Assembly: GCF_001713455.1 (NCBI RefSeq)
Contig: NZ_CP016464.1
Span: 3,086,001 to 3,150,000 of the forward strand
DNA length: 64,000 nucleotides
Origin: Bosea sp. RAC05
GTDB lineage: Bacteria; Pseudomonadota; Alphaproteobacteria; Rhizobiales; Beijerinckiaceae
Direction of reading: 5' to 3'
Part shown: piece after piece, positions 45,574-56,068 of the stretch
Position numbering within the stretch: position 1 is the stretch's first letter
How the letters are laid out: every line of letters begins with the position of its first letter
The notes under the pieces: generated by a model
What the model was told of the DNA's origin: nothing
What the model saw: only the letters and a program-made list of their open reading frames with translations
The model's database searches: none
Program-made: the position numbers and the translations under genes

Positions 45574-46284
45574 CTACACCGACAGATACTGCGCCCTGAC
45601 CGCCTCATCGGCCTTCAGCTCGTCCATCGTGCCGGTGAAGCGGATGATGCCCTTCTCGATGATCGCGGCGCGGTCGGCGACATTGCCGGCGAAATGCAGG
45701 TTCTGCTCCGAGATCAGCACGGTCAGCCCCTCGCTCTTCAGCGCCAGAATGGTCTTGGCCATCTCCTCGACGATGACCGGGGCCAGCCCCTCCGACGGCT
45801 CGTCGAGCAGGACGAGCCGGGGATTGCCCATCAGCGTGCGCGCGATCGTCAGCATCTGCTGCTCGCCGCCCGACATCGCCCCGCCCGGCCGGTCGCGCAT
45901 GCGCCCGAGATTGGGAAACAGGGCAAACAGCCGCTCCGGCGTCCAGTGCGGCGCGTCGGGACGCGCCGGGCGCTGCGCCACCGAGAGGTTCTCCATCACG
46001 GTGAGTTCGGAAAAGACGCGCCGGTCTTCGGGCACATAGCCGATGCCCATGCGGGCGATTTCGAAGGGCTCGCGCCCGTCGACGCGCTGGCCCTCGAAGC
46101 TGACGCTGCCGCCAGCGGGCGGGACCAGGCCCATCACCGCCTTCATCGTCGTCGACTTGCCGGCGCCGTTGCGGCCCATCAGGGCCAGAACCTCGCCGCG
46201 CTGCATCGAAAAGCTGACGCCCTGCAGGATATGGGCGCGGCCGTAAAAGGCGTCGAGCCCGGTGATCTCGAGCATTGCGCTCAT
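45574..46284 (-). CDS. livF: Branched-chain-type ABC transporter ATPase
   Basis: A 236-residue ATPase of the hydrophobic amino acid uptake family. Walker A GRNGAGKST, signature SGGEQQMLTIARTL, Walker B LVLLDEPSEGLAP and IGYVPEDRRVFSELTVMENL identify LivF. ATG 46284 lies just after the livG stop (a single base between). The substrate could be a branched-chain amino acid, or the heterocycle degraded by the neighbouring operon. Confidence 0.92.
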   Translation of the reverse strand: MSAMLEITGLDAFYGRAHILQGVSFSMQRGEVLALMGRNGAGKSTTMKAVMGLVPPAGGSVSFEGQRVDGREPFEIARMGIGYVPEDRRVFSELTVMENLSVAQRPARPDAPHWTPERLFALFPNLGRMRDRPGGAMSGGEQQMLTIARTLMGNPRLVLLDEPSEGLAPVIVEEMAKTILALKSEGLTVLISEQNLHFAGNVADRAAIIEKGIIRFTGTMDELKADEAVRAQYLSV

Positions 46285-46285
46285 C

Positions 46286-47092
46286 TCAATGCCCTCCCGA
46301 GGTCGCGCCGGAGCCGAGATAGACGGCGCGGACATTCGGATCCTGCCGCACCTCCTGCGCCGTACCATGGGCGATCAGCCGGCCGCGATCGAGCACGATG
46401 ACGCTGTCGGAATGGGTGAAGACGACATCCATGTCGTGCTCGGTGAAGAGCACGGCGATGCCCGTAGCGGTGGCGATGCCCGCCGTCAGCGCCATCAGTT
46501 CGATGCGCTCGCGCGGGGCCATGCCCGCGGTCGGCTCGTCCATCAGCAGCAGCCGCGGCCGGTTGGCGAGCGCGACCGCGAGCTCGACGCGCTTGAGGTC
46601 GCCATAGGCCAGCACGCCGCAGGCGCGCTCGGCCTGCTCGAGCATGCCGACCTGCGCGAGCAGGCCGTCCGCCTCGTCGCGATGGCGGTCCCGGGCTCGA
46701 CCGAAGGGGCTCCAGATCCCGCCCCCATGCGAGATCAGCGCCATCTGCACGTTCTCGCGCACCGTCATCGAGGTGAAGGTCGCGGTGATCTGGAAGGTGC
46801 GGCCGACCCCCATGCGCCAGACATGGCGCGGCTTCAGGCCGGTGATCGGCCGTCCCGCCAGCAGCACCTCCCCGCCATCGGGGCGCAGCTGGCCGTTGAG
46901 CATGTTGAAGCAGGTCGTCTTGCCGGCACCGTTGGGGCCGATCAGCGCCAGCATCGTGCCCGGCATGACTGAAAAGGACACGCCATCGACCGCGCGGACG
47001 CCGCCGAAGGATTTGGCGAGATCGCGCACGACGAGGACGGGTTCGCTGGCGGCGACGGCGGTCGCCACAGCGGCGGGGGCGAGAGCGGTCAT
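46286..47092 (-). CDS. livG: Branched-chain-type ABC transporter ATPase
   Basis: The 268-residue partner ATPase. A 20-residue Ala/Val-rich N-terminal extension precedes LVVRDLAKSFGGVRAVDGVS. Walker A GPNGAGKTT, GVGRTFQITATFTSMTVREN, LAYGDLKRVELAVALANRP and LLLMDEPTAGMAP are typical of LivG. The signature Ser-Gly-Gly is replaced by Ala-Tyr-Gly, as in other LivG proteins. It overlaps the permease gene by 4 bases. Confidence 0.92.
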   Translation of the reverse strand: MTALAPAAVATAVAASEPVLVVRDLAKSFGGVRAVDGVSFSVMPGTMLALIGPNGAGKTTCFNMLNGQLRPDGGEVLLAGRPITGLKPRHVWRMGVGRTFQITATFTSMTVRENVQMALISHGGGIWSPFGRARDRHRDEADGLLAQVGMLEQAERACGVLAYGDLKRVELAVALANRPRLLLMDEPTAGMAPRERIELMALTAGIATATGIAVLFTEHDMDVVFTHSDSVIVLDRGRLIAHGTAQEVRQDPNVRAVYLGSGATSGGH

Positions 47093-48978
47093 CGCGCCGC
47101 CTCCGCCAACCGGGTCGCCGGGGCCGCCTCAGGCCTGGCACGGCGCTCCCGCAACGCCAGGATCGTGCCGACGAGCCCGCGCGGGAAGAGCACGACGAGC
47201 AGCACGATCGACAGCCCCAGCGCGAAGCGCCAGTACATCGTCGCCTTCATCAGCTGCTCGTGCAGCCCGGCATAGGCGAAGGCGCCGATGATCGGCCCGG
47301 ACACCGTCTGCACGCCGCCGAGCAGCACCATCAGCAGCGCATCGACCGAGCGCGGGATCGCCATATAGGTCGGAAAGACCGAGCCCTTGAAGAAGGCGAA
47401 GAGCGCGCCCGCAATCCCGGCGCAGAAGGCGGCGACCGCAAACGCGACCCATTGGATGCGCACCACGTCGAGGCCGATCGCCTCCGCCCTGAGCGCGTTG
47501 TCGCGCCCCGCCCGCAGGCCGTAGCCGAAGGGCGAGAAGATGGTCAGCCGCAGCGCCAGCACCGCCGCCGCGCAGATCACCAGCGTCAGATAATAATAGA
47601 CCGTCTTGGAGGCCGCCCAGGCCGAGGGCCAGACGCCGAGGATACCGTTGTCGCCGCCGGTGAGATCGACCGACTGGAAGGCCGTCGCCCAGGCGATCTG
47701 CGCGAAGGCGAGCGTCAGCATGGCCAGATAGACCCCCGACAGCCGCACGCAGAACCAGCCGAAGACGACGCCGGCGATCCCCGCCAGGAAGGGCGCCAGC
47801 AGCAGCGCCGGCTCCATCGGCGCGCCCAGCCATTTCACGGCGAGCGCTGCGCCATAGGCGCCGAGCCCGAAATAGGCGGCGTGGCCGAAGGAGGCCATCC
47901 CGCCCGGCCCCATCATGAAGTGCAGCGAGGCGGCAAACAGCGCGAAGATCACCAGCTCCGTCAGCGTCACCAGCATGTGGTCGGGCGTGACCAGCGGCGC
48001 CAGGGCCAGGATCAGGAGACCGATCAGCCCGGCGAGCTTGGTCGTGCCGTCGGCCGGGCGCAGCAGCGGCTCGGCCGGACCATGGGCTCTCTGATGGCCG
48101 ACGGGCGCCTTGCCCATCAGCCCGTAAGGCTTGACCACCAGCACCACCGCCATGACCAGGAAGACCAGCACCAGCGTGATCTTGGGGAAGATCAGGATGC
48201 CGAAGGCGTGCAGGATGCCGATCAGCACGGCGGCGAGATAGGCGCCGGTGACGCTGCCGAGTCCGCCGACCACGACGACGACGAACGCCTCCGAGATCAT
48301 CGCCAGGTCCATATGCAGCGTCACCGCCTCGCGCGGCAGCTGCAGCGCGCCACCCAGCCCCGCCAGGATCGAGCCGAAGGCGAAGACCGAGGTGAAGAGC
48401 AGGCGCTGGTTGACGCCAAGCGCGCCGACCATCTCGCGGTCCTGCGTCGCCGCCCGCACCAGCGTGCCCCAGCGCGTCTTCTGGAACAAAAGCCACAGGA
48501 TCAGCAGCACCACCGGCCCGACCGCGATCAGGAAGAGCTCATAGGTCGGGAAGCGGTTGCCGAAGATCACGACGAAGCTCTTGAAGCCCGGTGCGCGGGG
48601 CCCGATCTTGTCCTCAGCCCCCCAGATCGCCAGCGCCACGTCCTGCAGCATCAGCACGACACCGAAGGTCGCCAGCAGCTGGAACAGCTCCGGCGCCTGG
48701 TAGATCCGTCTGAGGATCAGCACCTCGATGACGACGCCGATCAGCCCCGTCAGGGCCGCCGCCACCAGCACGCCGCCCCAGAAGCCGAGCGCGTCCGCCG
48801 GCCCGAAGCGCCCGACCAGCGTCCAGGCCAGATAGGCGCCGAGCATGTAGAGCGAGCCATGGGCGAAGTTCACGATCCGCGTGACGCCGAAGATGATCGA
48901 CAGCCCCGACGCCACGAGGAACAGCGACGAGGCCGAGGCCAGGCCGTTCAGCGTCTGGGTGAGGATGAGGTCGATCAT
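47089..48978 (-). CDS. Fused LivH-LivM permease
   Basis: A 629-residue protein that joins both permeases of a branched-chain-type importer. Residues 1-290 are LivH-like (LNGLASASSLFLVASGLSII, TRIVNFAHGSLYMLGAYLAW, SEAFVVVVVGGLGSVTGAYL). After a charged linker (GHQRAHGPAEPLLRPADG, about 300-320) residues 325-610 are LivM-like (MGPGGMASFGHAAYFGLGAY, GLRAGRDNALRAEAIGLDVV). The start is ATG 48978 (MIDLILTQTL). Such fusions occur in other Hyphomicrobiales. It is the second gene of the livK-livHM-livG-livF set. Confidence 0.92.
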   Translation of the reverse strand: MIDLILTQTLNGLASASSLFLVASGLSIIFGVTRIVNFAHGSLYMLGAYLAWTLVGRFGPADALGFWGGVLVAAALTGLIGVVIEVLILRRIYQAPELFQLLATFGVVLMLQDVALAIWGAEDKIGPRAPGFKSFVVIFGNRFPTYELFLIAVGPVVLLILWLLFQKTRWGTLVRAATQDREMVGALGVNQRLLFTSVFAFGSILAGLGGALQLPREAVTLHMDLAMISEAFVVVVVGGLGSVTGAYLAAVLIGILHAFGILIFPKITLVLVFLVMAVVLVVKPYGLMGKAPVGHQRAHGPAEPLLRPADGTTKLAGLIGLLILALAPLVTPDHMLVTLTELVIFALFAASLHFMMGPGGMASFGHAAYFGLGAYGAALAVKWLGAPMEPALLLAPFLAGIAGVVFGWFCVRLSGVYLAMLTLAFAQIAWATAFQSVDLTGGDNGILGVWPSAWAASKTVYYYLTLVICAAAVLALRLTIFSPFGYGLRAGRDNALRAEAIGLDVVRIQWVAFAVAAFCAGIAGALFAFFKGSVFPTYMAIPRSVDALLMVLLGGVQTVSGPIIGAFAYAGLHEQLMKATMYWRFALGLSIVLLVVLFPRGLVGTILALRERRARPEAAPATRLAEAAR

Positions 48979-49015
48979 GCGGGCCCCGTGCAAATGGCAG
49001 GCGCGACGACACCCC

Positions 49016-49121
49016 CGTCATCCCGGGCGGAGCGAAGCGCCGTCCCGGGATCCATCATAGGGCGTTGCGCTCTACGATGGATCCCGGATCGGCGCCGCTG
49101 CGCGGCTTGTCCGGGATGACG
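49016..49121. repeat. Palindromic repeat family B, copy 2
   Basis: CGTCATCCCGG...CCGGGATGACG outer arms and CGGGATCCATCATAGGGC inner arm with an imperfect inverse (TACGATGGATCCCG). It is homologous to 36003-36112. It sits between the binding-protein gene and the permease gene of the importer. Confidence 0.85.
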
Positions 49122-49165
49122 CTGCGGGTGTTCGCAACGATGTGGTTAGACCGGCAAAGGAACCC

Positions 49166-50383
49166 TCACCCGGCCGGGCGCAGCGTCTTCACCACCTCGT
49201 CGCTGGGCAGGTACTTGGCGCCGTCGGCATAGCGCCAGTCGACCATCGTGCCCTTGCCGTCCTTCAGCGCGGTCTTGCCGACGAAGGCCCCGAGCGTCGA
49301 CTGATGGTCGATGGCGCGGTACTCGGCCGCCCCGAAAGCGGAGGGGAACTTCAGCCCTTTGAGGGCGTCGACGAGCTTCTCGGTGTCGGTCGAGCCCGCC
49401 TTGGTCAGGGCGGCGGCGATCGAGTTCATCGTGTCGAAGCCGACCACCGAGCCGAGCCGCGGATAATCGTTGAACTTCTTGACGTAAGCCTCGCGGAACT
49501 TGAGGTGTTCCGGCGTCTTGATGTCGGCCTGCGGATAACCGGTGACGATCCAGCCGACGGGCGCCTCGGCGCCGAGCGGATCGAGATATTCCGGCTCGCC
49601 GGTCAGCATCGAGACCACGGTGCGGCCCTCGAACAGGCCGCGGGTGTTGCCCTGCCGGACGAAGTTGGTCAGGTCGCCGCCGAAGGTGACGTTGAAGATC
49701 GCGTCGGGCTTCGAGGCTTCCAGCGCCTGCACGGTGGCGCCGGCATCGATGCGGCCGAGCGCCGGGAACTGCTCGGCGACGAACTCGACATCGGGCTTGG
49801 CCTTCTTCAGCAGTTCCTTGAACCACTTCACGGCCGACTGGCCATATTCGTAGTTCGGCGCCACGACGGCCCATTTCTTGGCCGGGAGCTTCGCGGCTTC
49901 CTCGACCAGCATCGCCGCCTGCATGTAGGTCGAGGGCCGCAGCCGGAAGGTGTAGCGGTTGCCCTTGGCCCAGACGAGCGCGTCGGAGAGCGGCTCGGAG
50001 GCGACATAGAGCCGCTTGTTCTGGTTGGCGAAGTCGGCGATCGCGAGACCGACATTCGAGAGGAAGCCGCCCGAGAGCAGGTCGACCTTCTCGGCGTTGA
50101 TCAGGTCGCCGGCATGGCGCACCGCATCCTCAGGCTTGCCGCCGTCGTCGCGGAAGATCGTTTCGATCTTGCGGCCGAGCGCACCGCCATTGGCATTGAT
50201 CTGCTCCAGCGCCAGTTCCCAGCCCTGACGATAGGGCTTCAGGAAGGCCGGCTGGGCCGTGTAGCTGTTGATTTCGCCCACCTTGATGGGCCCCGCCGCC
50301 TGGGCCCGCACCAGGGACGGCGCGGCGAGGATGGCGGCTCCGGCGGAGGCGCCGGCCAGAAGACTGCGACGGTCGATCGTCAT
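49166..50383 (-). CDS. livK: ABC transporter substrate-binding protein, branched-chain type
   Basis: Periplasmic receptor of the importer (406 residues). The N-terminus MTIDRRSLLAGASAGAAILAAP has a twin-arginine-like signal ending in VRAQ. KVGEINSYTAQPAFLKPYRQ and GWELALEQINANGGALGRKI start the Leu/Ile/Val-binding fold. FDTMNSIAAALTKAGSTDTE lies near the end. HAAT receptors also bind aromatic acids, so the ligand may be the ring compound degraded by the adjacent genes. ATG 50383 is preferred over an upstream in-frame start. Confidence 0.88.
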   Translation of the reverse strand: MTIDRRSLLAGASAGAAILAAPSLVRAQAAGPIKVGEINSYTAQPAFLKPYRQGWELALEQINANGGALGRKIETIFRDDGGKPEDAVRHAGDLINAEKVDLLSGGFLSNVGLAIADFANQNKRLYVASEPLSDALVWAKGNRYTFRLRPSTYMQAAMLVEEAAKLPAKKWAVVAPNYEYGQSAVKWFKELLKKAKPDVEFVAEQFPALGRIDAGATVQALEASKPDAIFNVTFGGDLTNFVRQGNTRGLFEGRTVVSMLTGEPEYLDPLGAEAPVGWIVTGYPQADIKTPEHLKFREAYVKKFNDYPRLGSVVGFDTMNSIAAALTKAGSTDTEKLVDALKGLKFPSAFGAAEYRAIDHQSTLGAFVGKTALKDGKGTMVDWRYADGAKYLPSDEVVKTLRPAG

Positions 50384-50472
50384 GCCTGTTCCCCATGTCT
50401 GGCCCGGTGGCGGAGGCCCCGGTGCTCTTGGAAGATGTCGCATGCCGACGAAACCGCGTCAGCCGCGAATTC

Positions 50473-50490
50473 ATTTGTATGCCTACGAAT
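50473..50490. promoter_or_regulatory. Possible third MarR-type box upstream of livK
   Basis: ATTTGTATGCCTACGAAT is an imperfect palindrome and shares TTTGTAT with the box at 39273-39290. It lies 90 bases before the livK ATG. The match is weaker than the other two. Confidence 0.35.
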
Positions 50491-50672
50491 TTGAAGAGGC
50501 CCAAACTGCCTGTCAACGCCGAAAAATCAGCATGAACTGCGCAGGGCGGCGGCAGTGACGCAGCGGGCCCAGGCTCGGTTTGCCGTGGCAGTGGGCCCGG
50601 CAGAGGCATGATGCGGGGCACAGCCCACGGGATCTGCCGAAAAAATAGGACAACGATGCTGCCCTTTTGCGC

Positions 50673-50701
50673 TTGTGAGGCCGGCACGGCCTCCTTATAT
50701 A
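50673..50701 (+). promoter_or_regulatory. Sigma-70-type promoter for the sRNA
   Basis: TTGTGA (50673-50678), a 17-base spacer and TATATA (50696-50701). Transcription would start near 50708. Confidence 0.6.
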
Positions 50702-50707
50702 TGACGC

Positions 50708-50788
50708 ACCGCAGCAGCGATGTTGCGTCGCCCTCCTTGGGCGTTTCCTCCCTAGACTTGGGCTGCGCTCACGCGCGGCCCTTTTTTC
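50708..50788 (+). ncRNA. AbcR-like (alpha-r15) small regulatory RNA
   Basis: About 80 nt. A 5' stem-loop (CGCAGC/GTTGCG with loop AGCGAT, 50710-50727) is followed by a GCCC-TCCTT-GGGC hairpin and an open GTTTCCTCCCTAGACTT stretch. A 9-bp terminator hairpin (50760-50781) with six T residues ends it. Two exposed CU-rich anti-Shine-Dalgarno motifs and the overall layout match my memory of the AbcR/alpha-r15 family, which represses ABC-transporter mRNAs. It sits directly beside an ABC importer. I can see the promoter and terminator; the family name is less certain. It occupies most of the gap 50384-50864; the rest holds the livK promoter region. Confidence 0.6.
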
Positions 50789-50864
50789 TGTCCGGTGGGT
50801 GGCAGCGCCCGCCTCGTCGCAACGAGACGGGCGGAAACAGCGGGCCACACCCGGCCTTCCGCCC

Positions 50865-51785
50865 TCAGCGCGAGAATTTCACCGGCACGGAGAGGGCGAT
50901 CGTGCCGCCGCCCAGCCCTTCGGGCGGCGCCGGAACAGGGCTCGCCCGCCGGATCATCGCGACCGCCTCCTCGTCCAGCATCGCATCGCCCGAGCCGCCG
51001 ACGAGGCGGGCCGAGACAACCCGCCCCGACCGGTCGATGCTGAACGACACCTGGACCGTGCCCGGATTGGCGCCACCGGGGAACCGCTTGTAGCGGTTGA
51101 GATGCGCCAGCAACGTGCCGCGCCAGCTCGCACGCGAGGCGGCGGAATCGGTGGCGGCCCCCTGGTTCGGCGCGGCCGCCGTCGGCGCGGCCTGCGCCTG
51201 CGCCATCGGCGCGCTCGTGCGCTCGGCCTGGGGCTTGTCCGGCTGGATCGGCTTGGCGCGCGCGACCACCTTCTTGGGCGGCTGCTTGCGCTCGACGATA
51301 CGCGGCCGCACCGGCGGCGGAGGGGGCGGCGGCGGCGCCAGCACGGCCGCGGCGTCAGGCAGCGGCGGCAGCTCGGGGATCCTGATCTCGGGTTCGGGTT
51401 GGACCACGCGCTGCGGCTCCGGCTCGGGCGGCGGCTCGACCGGGGGCGGCGGTTCGACGACGGGCTCCGGCGGCACGGGCTCCGGCGGCGTCTCCACGAC
51501 GGGCTCGGGCTGCGGTTCCGGCTGGGCCTCGACCATCTCGGGACCGGGCGCGACCTCCTGTGGCGGCGCCTCGGGGGCCACCGGAAGCGGCGCGAGTTCG
51601 ATCATCACCGCGGCCGGCGGGGCGCCCATCGCGGCTTCGGCCCGCTGCCAGGTCACGATCATCCAGCCGGCGACGCCATGAGCGCCGGCGACGACGACCG
51701 CGGCGAGCGCCCAGCGCAGCAGCGCGGGCCAGAGCCGCGCCCAAAGCCCGGTCTGGCGACCGCTCAGGCTCGCGAGCCCGCTCAT
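50865..51785 (-). CDS. tonB: Energy transducer TonB
   Basis: Transfers proton-motive energy from ExbBD to outer-membrane receptors. The 306-residue protein has an N-terminal anchor (about 24-46, WALAAVVVAGAHGVAGWMIV), a long Pro/Glu-rich spacer (about 60-160, with a run of nine Pro) and a basic stretch. The C-terminal TonB domain is SWRGTLLAHLNRYKRFPGGA through VSFSIDRSGRVVSARLVGGS to the end. It overlaps exbD by 4 bases (ATGA). Confidence 0.92.
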   Translation of the reverse strand: MSGLASLSGRQTGLWARLWPALLRWALAAVVVAGAHGVAGWMIVTWQRAEAAMGAPPAAVMIELAPLPVAPEAPPQEVAPGPEMVEAQPEPQPEPVVETPPEPVPPEPVVEPPPPVEPPPEPEPQRVVQPEPEIRIPELPPLPDAAAVLAPPPPPPPPVRPRIVERKQPPKKVVARAKPIQPDKPQAERTSAPMAQAQAAPTAAAPNQGAATDSAASRASWRGTLLAHLNRYKRFPGGANPGTVQVSFSIDRSGRVVSARLVGGSGDAMLDEEAVAMIRRASPVPAPPEGLGGGTIALSVPVKFSR

Positions 51786-52240
51786 GGCCGGGGCCCTTCC
51801 GCCGGGGCGGCGGCGCCCTGCCCCGTATCCTCGAGACCGACCAGGGCGATCTTGAGATAGCCAGCCTGGCGCAGCAGGTTCATCACTTCCATCAGCTCGC
51901 GATAGGCGACGGCCCCGTCGGCCCGCAGGAAGACACGCTTCTCGCGATCGTTCTGGGTCTGCCGGTCGAGCGTCGCGCCCAACGCCGCGCGCGGCACGCC
52001 GTCATTGCCGAGCGCCAGCGACAGGTCGCTCTTCACCGTCAGGAACACCGGCGTGTCGGGCCTCGGCTGCGGCTGCGCGTTGGAGACCGGCAGGTCGACC
52101 GCGACATCCACCGTCGAGAGCGGGGCCGCGACCATGAAGATGATCAGCAGCACCAGGATCACGTCGATGAACGGCGTGACATTGATGTCGCTGACCTCGC
52201 CGAGGTCGCCGTCCTGCGCATCTTTCAGTGAAACGCCCAT
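51782..52240 (-). CDS. exbD: Biopolymer transport protein ExbD
   Basis: The 152-residue partner of ExbB. One membrane helix (about residues 22-42, TPFIDVILVLLIIFMVAAPL) contains the essential proton-channel Asp in FIDV. The periplasmic domain ends YRELMEVMNLLRQAGYLKIALV. ATG 52240 lies 4 bases after the exbB stop. The operon is exbB-exbD-tonB. Confidence 0.94.
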   Translation of the reverse strand: MGVSLKDAQDGDLGEVSDINVTPFIDVILVLLIIFMVAAPLSTVDVAVDLPVSNAQPQPRPDTPVFLTVKSDLSLALGNDGVPRAALGATLDRQTQNDREKRVFLRADGAVAYRELMEVMNLLRQAGYLKIALVGLEDTGQGAAAPAEGPRP

Positions 52241-52244
52241 TGGC

Positions 52245-53327
<1,083 letters not shown>

Positions 53328-53527
53328 CGCCTTCTCCTTGGAATAATTAAAAAAAGCCTGTGCATTCAATGGGATGCGCATGGCGATACGCCTCTCCCAA
53401 GCCATCCGTCCTGTCAAGGCTGTGCCTCGCGGGGCCGGTGTCGGCGATGCCGGCTTGCGCCGCGCGCGCGCCGCGTCCATCTGCCCCATGCGACGTCGGG
53501 CGGGGCGCCCTCAGGGGGATCGGCATC

Positions 53528-54136
53528 ATGGAACGGATCACCACCATCGCAGGCCCCGACGGAACCGCGATCCCCGTTCGCTACCGGCGCTGGAAGAACC
53601 ACCCGGTGCCGGGCGTCGACTTTCCGGACATCTCGCCGCTGGCGACCGACGCCCAGGCGACGCGGCACGTGATCGATGCCATCGGGCGCCGGCTCTCGGA
53701 CGAGATCGGCGTCGTCGCCGGGATCGATGTCGGCGGCCTCGGCCTCGCCGGGGCGCTGGCCTATCGCAACGGCCTCGGCCTGCTCGACATCCGCAAGGTC
53801 GGGGCGATCCGGGTCGAGGTCATCCGCAGCATCATGGCGAATTACGAGCTCGGCGACGGCGTCGCGATCTCGCAGGCCCACCGGATCGCGGGACGCACGG
53901 TCGCGGTCGTCGACGATTGCCTGATGAGCGGCCAGACGGCGCTCGCCGCGGTCAGGCTCCTGCGCCGCCTCGGCGGCCACTGCGACACGGCGATGTTCGT
54001 CTTCGAGATCGAGGGGATGCCGGGCCGTGCCCTGCTGGAGGAGGCCGGCATCGCCGTCCACAGCCTGCAACGCCTGCCGCAGGCCGATCCCGACGGGGCG
54101 ACGGTTGGCGAGGCCGTCGCTTCGCCGCCGTCCTAG
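53528..54136 (+). CDS. Adenine-phosphoribosyltransferase-like protein
   Basis: A 202-residue type-I phosphoribosyltransferase. The PRPP loop is [19 protein letters not shown] (about residues 121-139), close to the APRT form VDDx[24 protein letters not shown] and [18 protein letters not shown] are similar to APRT. The substrate cannot be fixed; purine salvage is likely. Its 3' end overlaps convergent kinase DNA by 4 bases. Confidence 0.78.
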   Translation: MERITTIAGPDGTAIPVRYRRWKNHPVPGVDFPDISPLATDAQATRHVIDAIGRRLSDEIGVVAGIDVGGLGLAGALAYRNGLGLLDIRKVGAIRVEVIRSIMANYELGDGVAISQAHRIAGRTVAVVDDCLMSGQTALAAVRLLRRLGGHCDTAMFVFEIEGMPGRALLEEAGIAVHSLQRLPQADPDGATVGEAVASPPS

Positions 54137-56046
54137 TCGAGCAGCTCTCGGATCCGCACCGCGAGTTCCATCGCGCTGTAGGGCTTCTTCAGCCAGCTCG
54201 CCTCGGCGGCGAGTTCGCGGACCGCGACGCTGGGCTCGGCGAAACCGGAGGTCAGGATGATCTTCAGGTCCGGCATCAGGCGCCGCGCCTCGCGCGCGAG
54301 TTCGTCGCCGGACATGCCGCCGGGCATGACGATGTCGGTGAAGAGCAGCGCGACCTCAGGATGCGCGGCCAGCATCCGCAGCGCCGCGGCGGCGTTCTCC
54401 GCCTGCAGCACGCGATAGTTCATGTCCTCGAGCCGGGCGACCGCGACACGCCGCACCCGCGCGTCATCCTCGACCACGAGGATCGTCTCCGATCCGCCGG
54501 GCAGGCTCGGTGGCGGCTCATGCGCGGCGGCCGGCCCCGTGGAGGTCTCCGCCGGGGCCGCCTCTACGACCGGCAGGAACAGCCGCACGCTCGTGCCCTG
54601 CCCGACCTCGCTGTAGAGCTGGACATGGCCGCCCGACTGCTTGGTGAAGCCGTAGACCATGCTGAGCCCGAGCCCCGTGCCGGCCCCGACGCCCTTGGTG
54701 GTGAAGAAGGGCTCGAAGGCCCGCTTGCGCACCTCGGACGACATGCCGACGCCGGTATCGGTGATCGAGATCAGGACATAGCTGCCGGTGCGCACCTCAG
54801 GGTACATGCTGGCATAGTCGGAATCGAGCTTCGCCGCCGAGATCTCGACGGTCAGCCGCCCGCCGCGCGGCATCGCATCGCGGGCGTTCAGCGCGAGGTT
54901 GAGCAGCGCGTTCTGCAGCTGCGACGCATCGACCAGCGCCGGCCCCGGCGATCCCGACACGATCATGCGCAGCTCGATCGTCTCGCCGAGCGCCCGGCGC
55001 AACAGGTCGGAGAAGCGCGAGACGAGCTGGCCGATATCGGCGCGCTTGGCGTTGAGCGGCTGCTTACGCCCGAAGGCGAGGAGCTGGGCGGTGAGCTTGG
55101 CGCCGTCCTCGGCTGCGCTCTGCGCCTCCCGCAGCAGCGCCCGGGCGCGGTCGTCGGTCAGCCGCCGCTCGATCATCTCGAGGTTGCCGCTGATCACCGT
55201 CAGCAGATTGTTGAAATCATGGGCGATGCCGCCGGTGAGCTGCCCCACCGCCTCCATCTTGTGCGCCTGGCGCAGCTCTTCCTCGATCCGGTGACGGCTG
55301 GTGAGATCGCGGATGAAGCCGGTGAAGATGCGCCGGCCGGCGGCGCGCGCCTCGCCGATCGCGAGCTCCATCGGAAACTCGGTGCCGTCCTTCTTCTGCC
55401 CGGTGACGACGCGCCCATAGCCGATGATGCGGCGCTGCCCGGTCTCCAGATAGCGATCCATGTAGCCGTCATGCGCGTCGCGATCCGGTTGCGGCATCAG
55501 CATCCGGACATTGCGGCCGAGCACCTCCGAGGTGGCGAAGCCGAAGAGCTTCTCCGCCGCCGCGCTGAAGGAGGTGATCGTGCCGCTCTCGTCGATCACG
55601 ACCATCGCCTCGGGCACGGTGTCGAGAATCGAGCGCAGATGCGCCTCGCGCGCCACCAGATGCGCCTGCATCGTGCGCAGGTCGCTGACGTCGACATTGG
55701 TCTCGATGATCGCCGTCCCCGCCTCGCCCTCGGTCTCGGCGACGACCCAGCGGCTGGCGACCGAAACGGGCGTCCCGTCCTTGCGGCGCTGGCTGAGTTC
55801 GCCGGTCCAGACGCCATGCGCCTTCAGATGCGCGACGATCTCGGCGAAGGGCTGGGGAAACACCGTCTCCAGCAGGTCATGCGCGGCGCGGCCGCGCGCT
55901 TCGGCACGGCTCCAGCCATAGAGGCCCTCGGACCCGCTGGTCCAGCGCGTGACCACGCCGTCGAAGCCGTGGACGATGACGTTGGCGCTGTCGAGGATGC
56001 GGGCGATCTCGTCCAGACTGGACTCGTTGGTGACGGTCGCCCCCAT
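54133..56046 (-). CDS. FixL-like heme-PAS hybrid histidine kinase
   Basis: A soluble oxygen-sensing kinase (637 residues). PAS1 spans about 8-122. PAS2 (about 128-252) is nearly the FixL heme domain: [32 protein letters not shown] and [10 protein letters not shown]. His192 and Arg212 have the same 20-residue spacing as heme-ligand His200 and distal Arg220 of Bradyrhizobium FixL. The kinase core has [11 protein letters not shown] (phospho-His276) and ATPase motifs [16 protein letters not shown] and [13 protein letters not shown]-terminal receiver (about 520-637) has Asp571. Unlike FixL, it is a HisKA hybrid. The fixK-like gene lies 22 bases upstream. Confidence 0.85.
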   Translation of the reverse strand: MGATVTNESSLDEIARILDSANVIVHGFDGVVTRWTSGSEGLYGWSRAEARGRAAHDLLETVFPQPFAEIVAHLKAHGVWTGELSQRRKDGTPVSVASRWVVAETEGEAGTAIIETNVDVSDLRTMQAHLVAREAHLRSILDTVPEAMVVIDESGTITSFSAAAEKLFGFATSEVLGRNVRMLMPQPDRDAHDGYMDRYLETGQRRIIGYGRVVTGQKKDGTEFPMELAIGEARAAGRRIFTGFIRDLTSRHRIEEELRQAHKMEAVGQLTGGIAHDFNNLLTVISGNLEMIERRLTDDRARALLREAQSAAEDGAKLTAQLLAFGRKQPLNAKRADIGQLVSRFSDLLRRALGETIELRMIVSGSPGPALVDASQLQNALLNLALNARDAMPRGGRLTVEISAAKLDSDYASMYPEVRTGSYVLISITDTGVGMSSEVRKRAFEPFFTTKGVGAGTGLGLSMVYGFTKQSGGHVQLYSEVGQGTSVRLFLPVVEAAPAETSTGPAAAHEPPPSLPGGSETILVVEDDARVRRVAVARLEDMNYRVLQAENAAAALRMLAAHPEVALLFTDIVMPGGMSGDELAREARRLMPDLKIILTSGFAEPSVAVRELAAEASWLKKPYSAMELAVRIRELLD

Positions 56047-56068
56047 GGTCTCTCTCGGTGCTGCGCGC

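Noticed and set aside
51097..51681. Plus-strand Gly/Ser-rich frame opposite tonB
   Set aside because: It is the complement of the Pro-rich TonB spacer and has no independent support.
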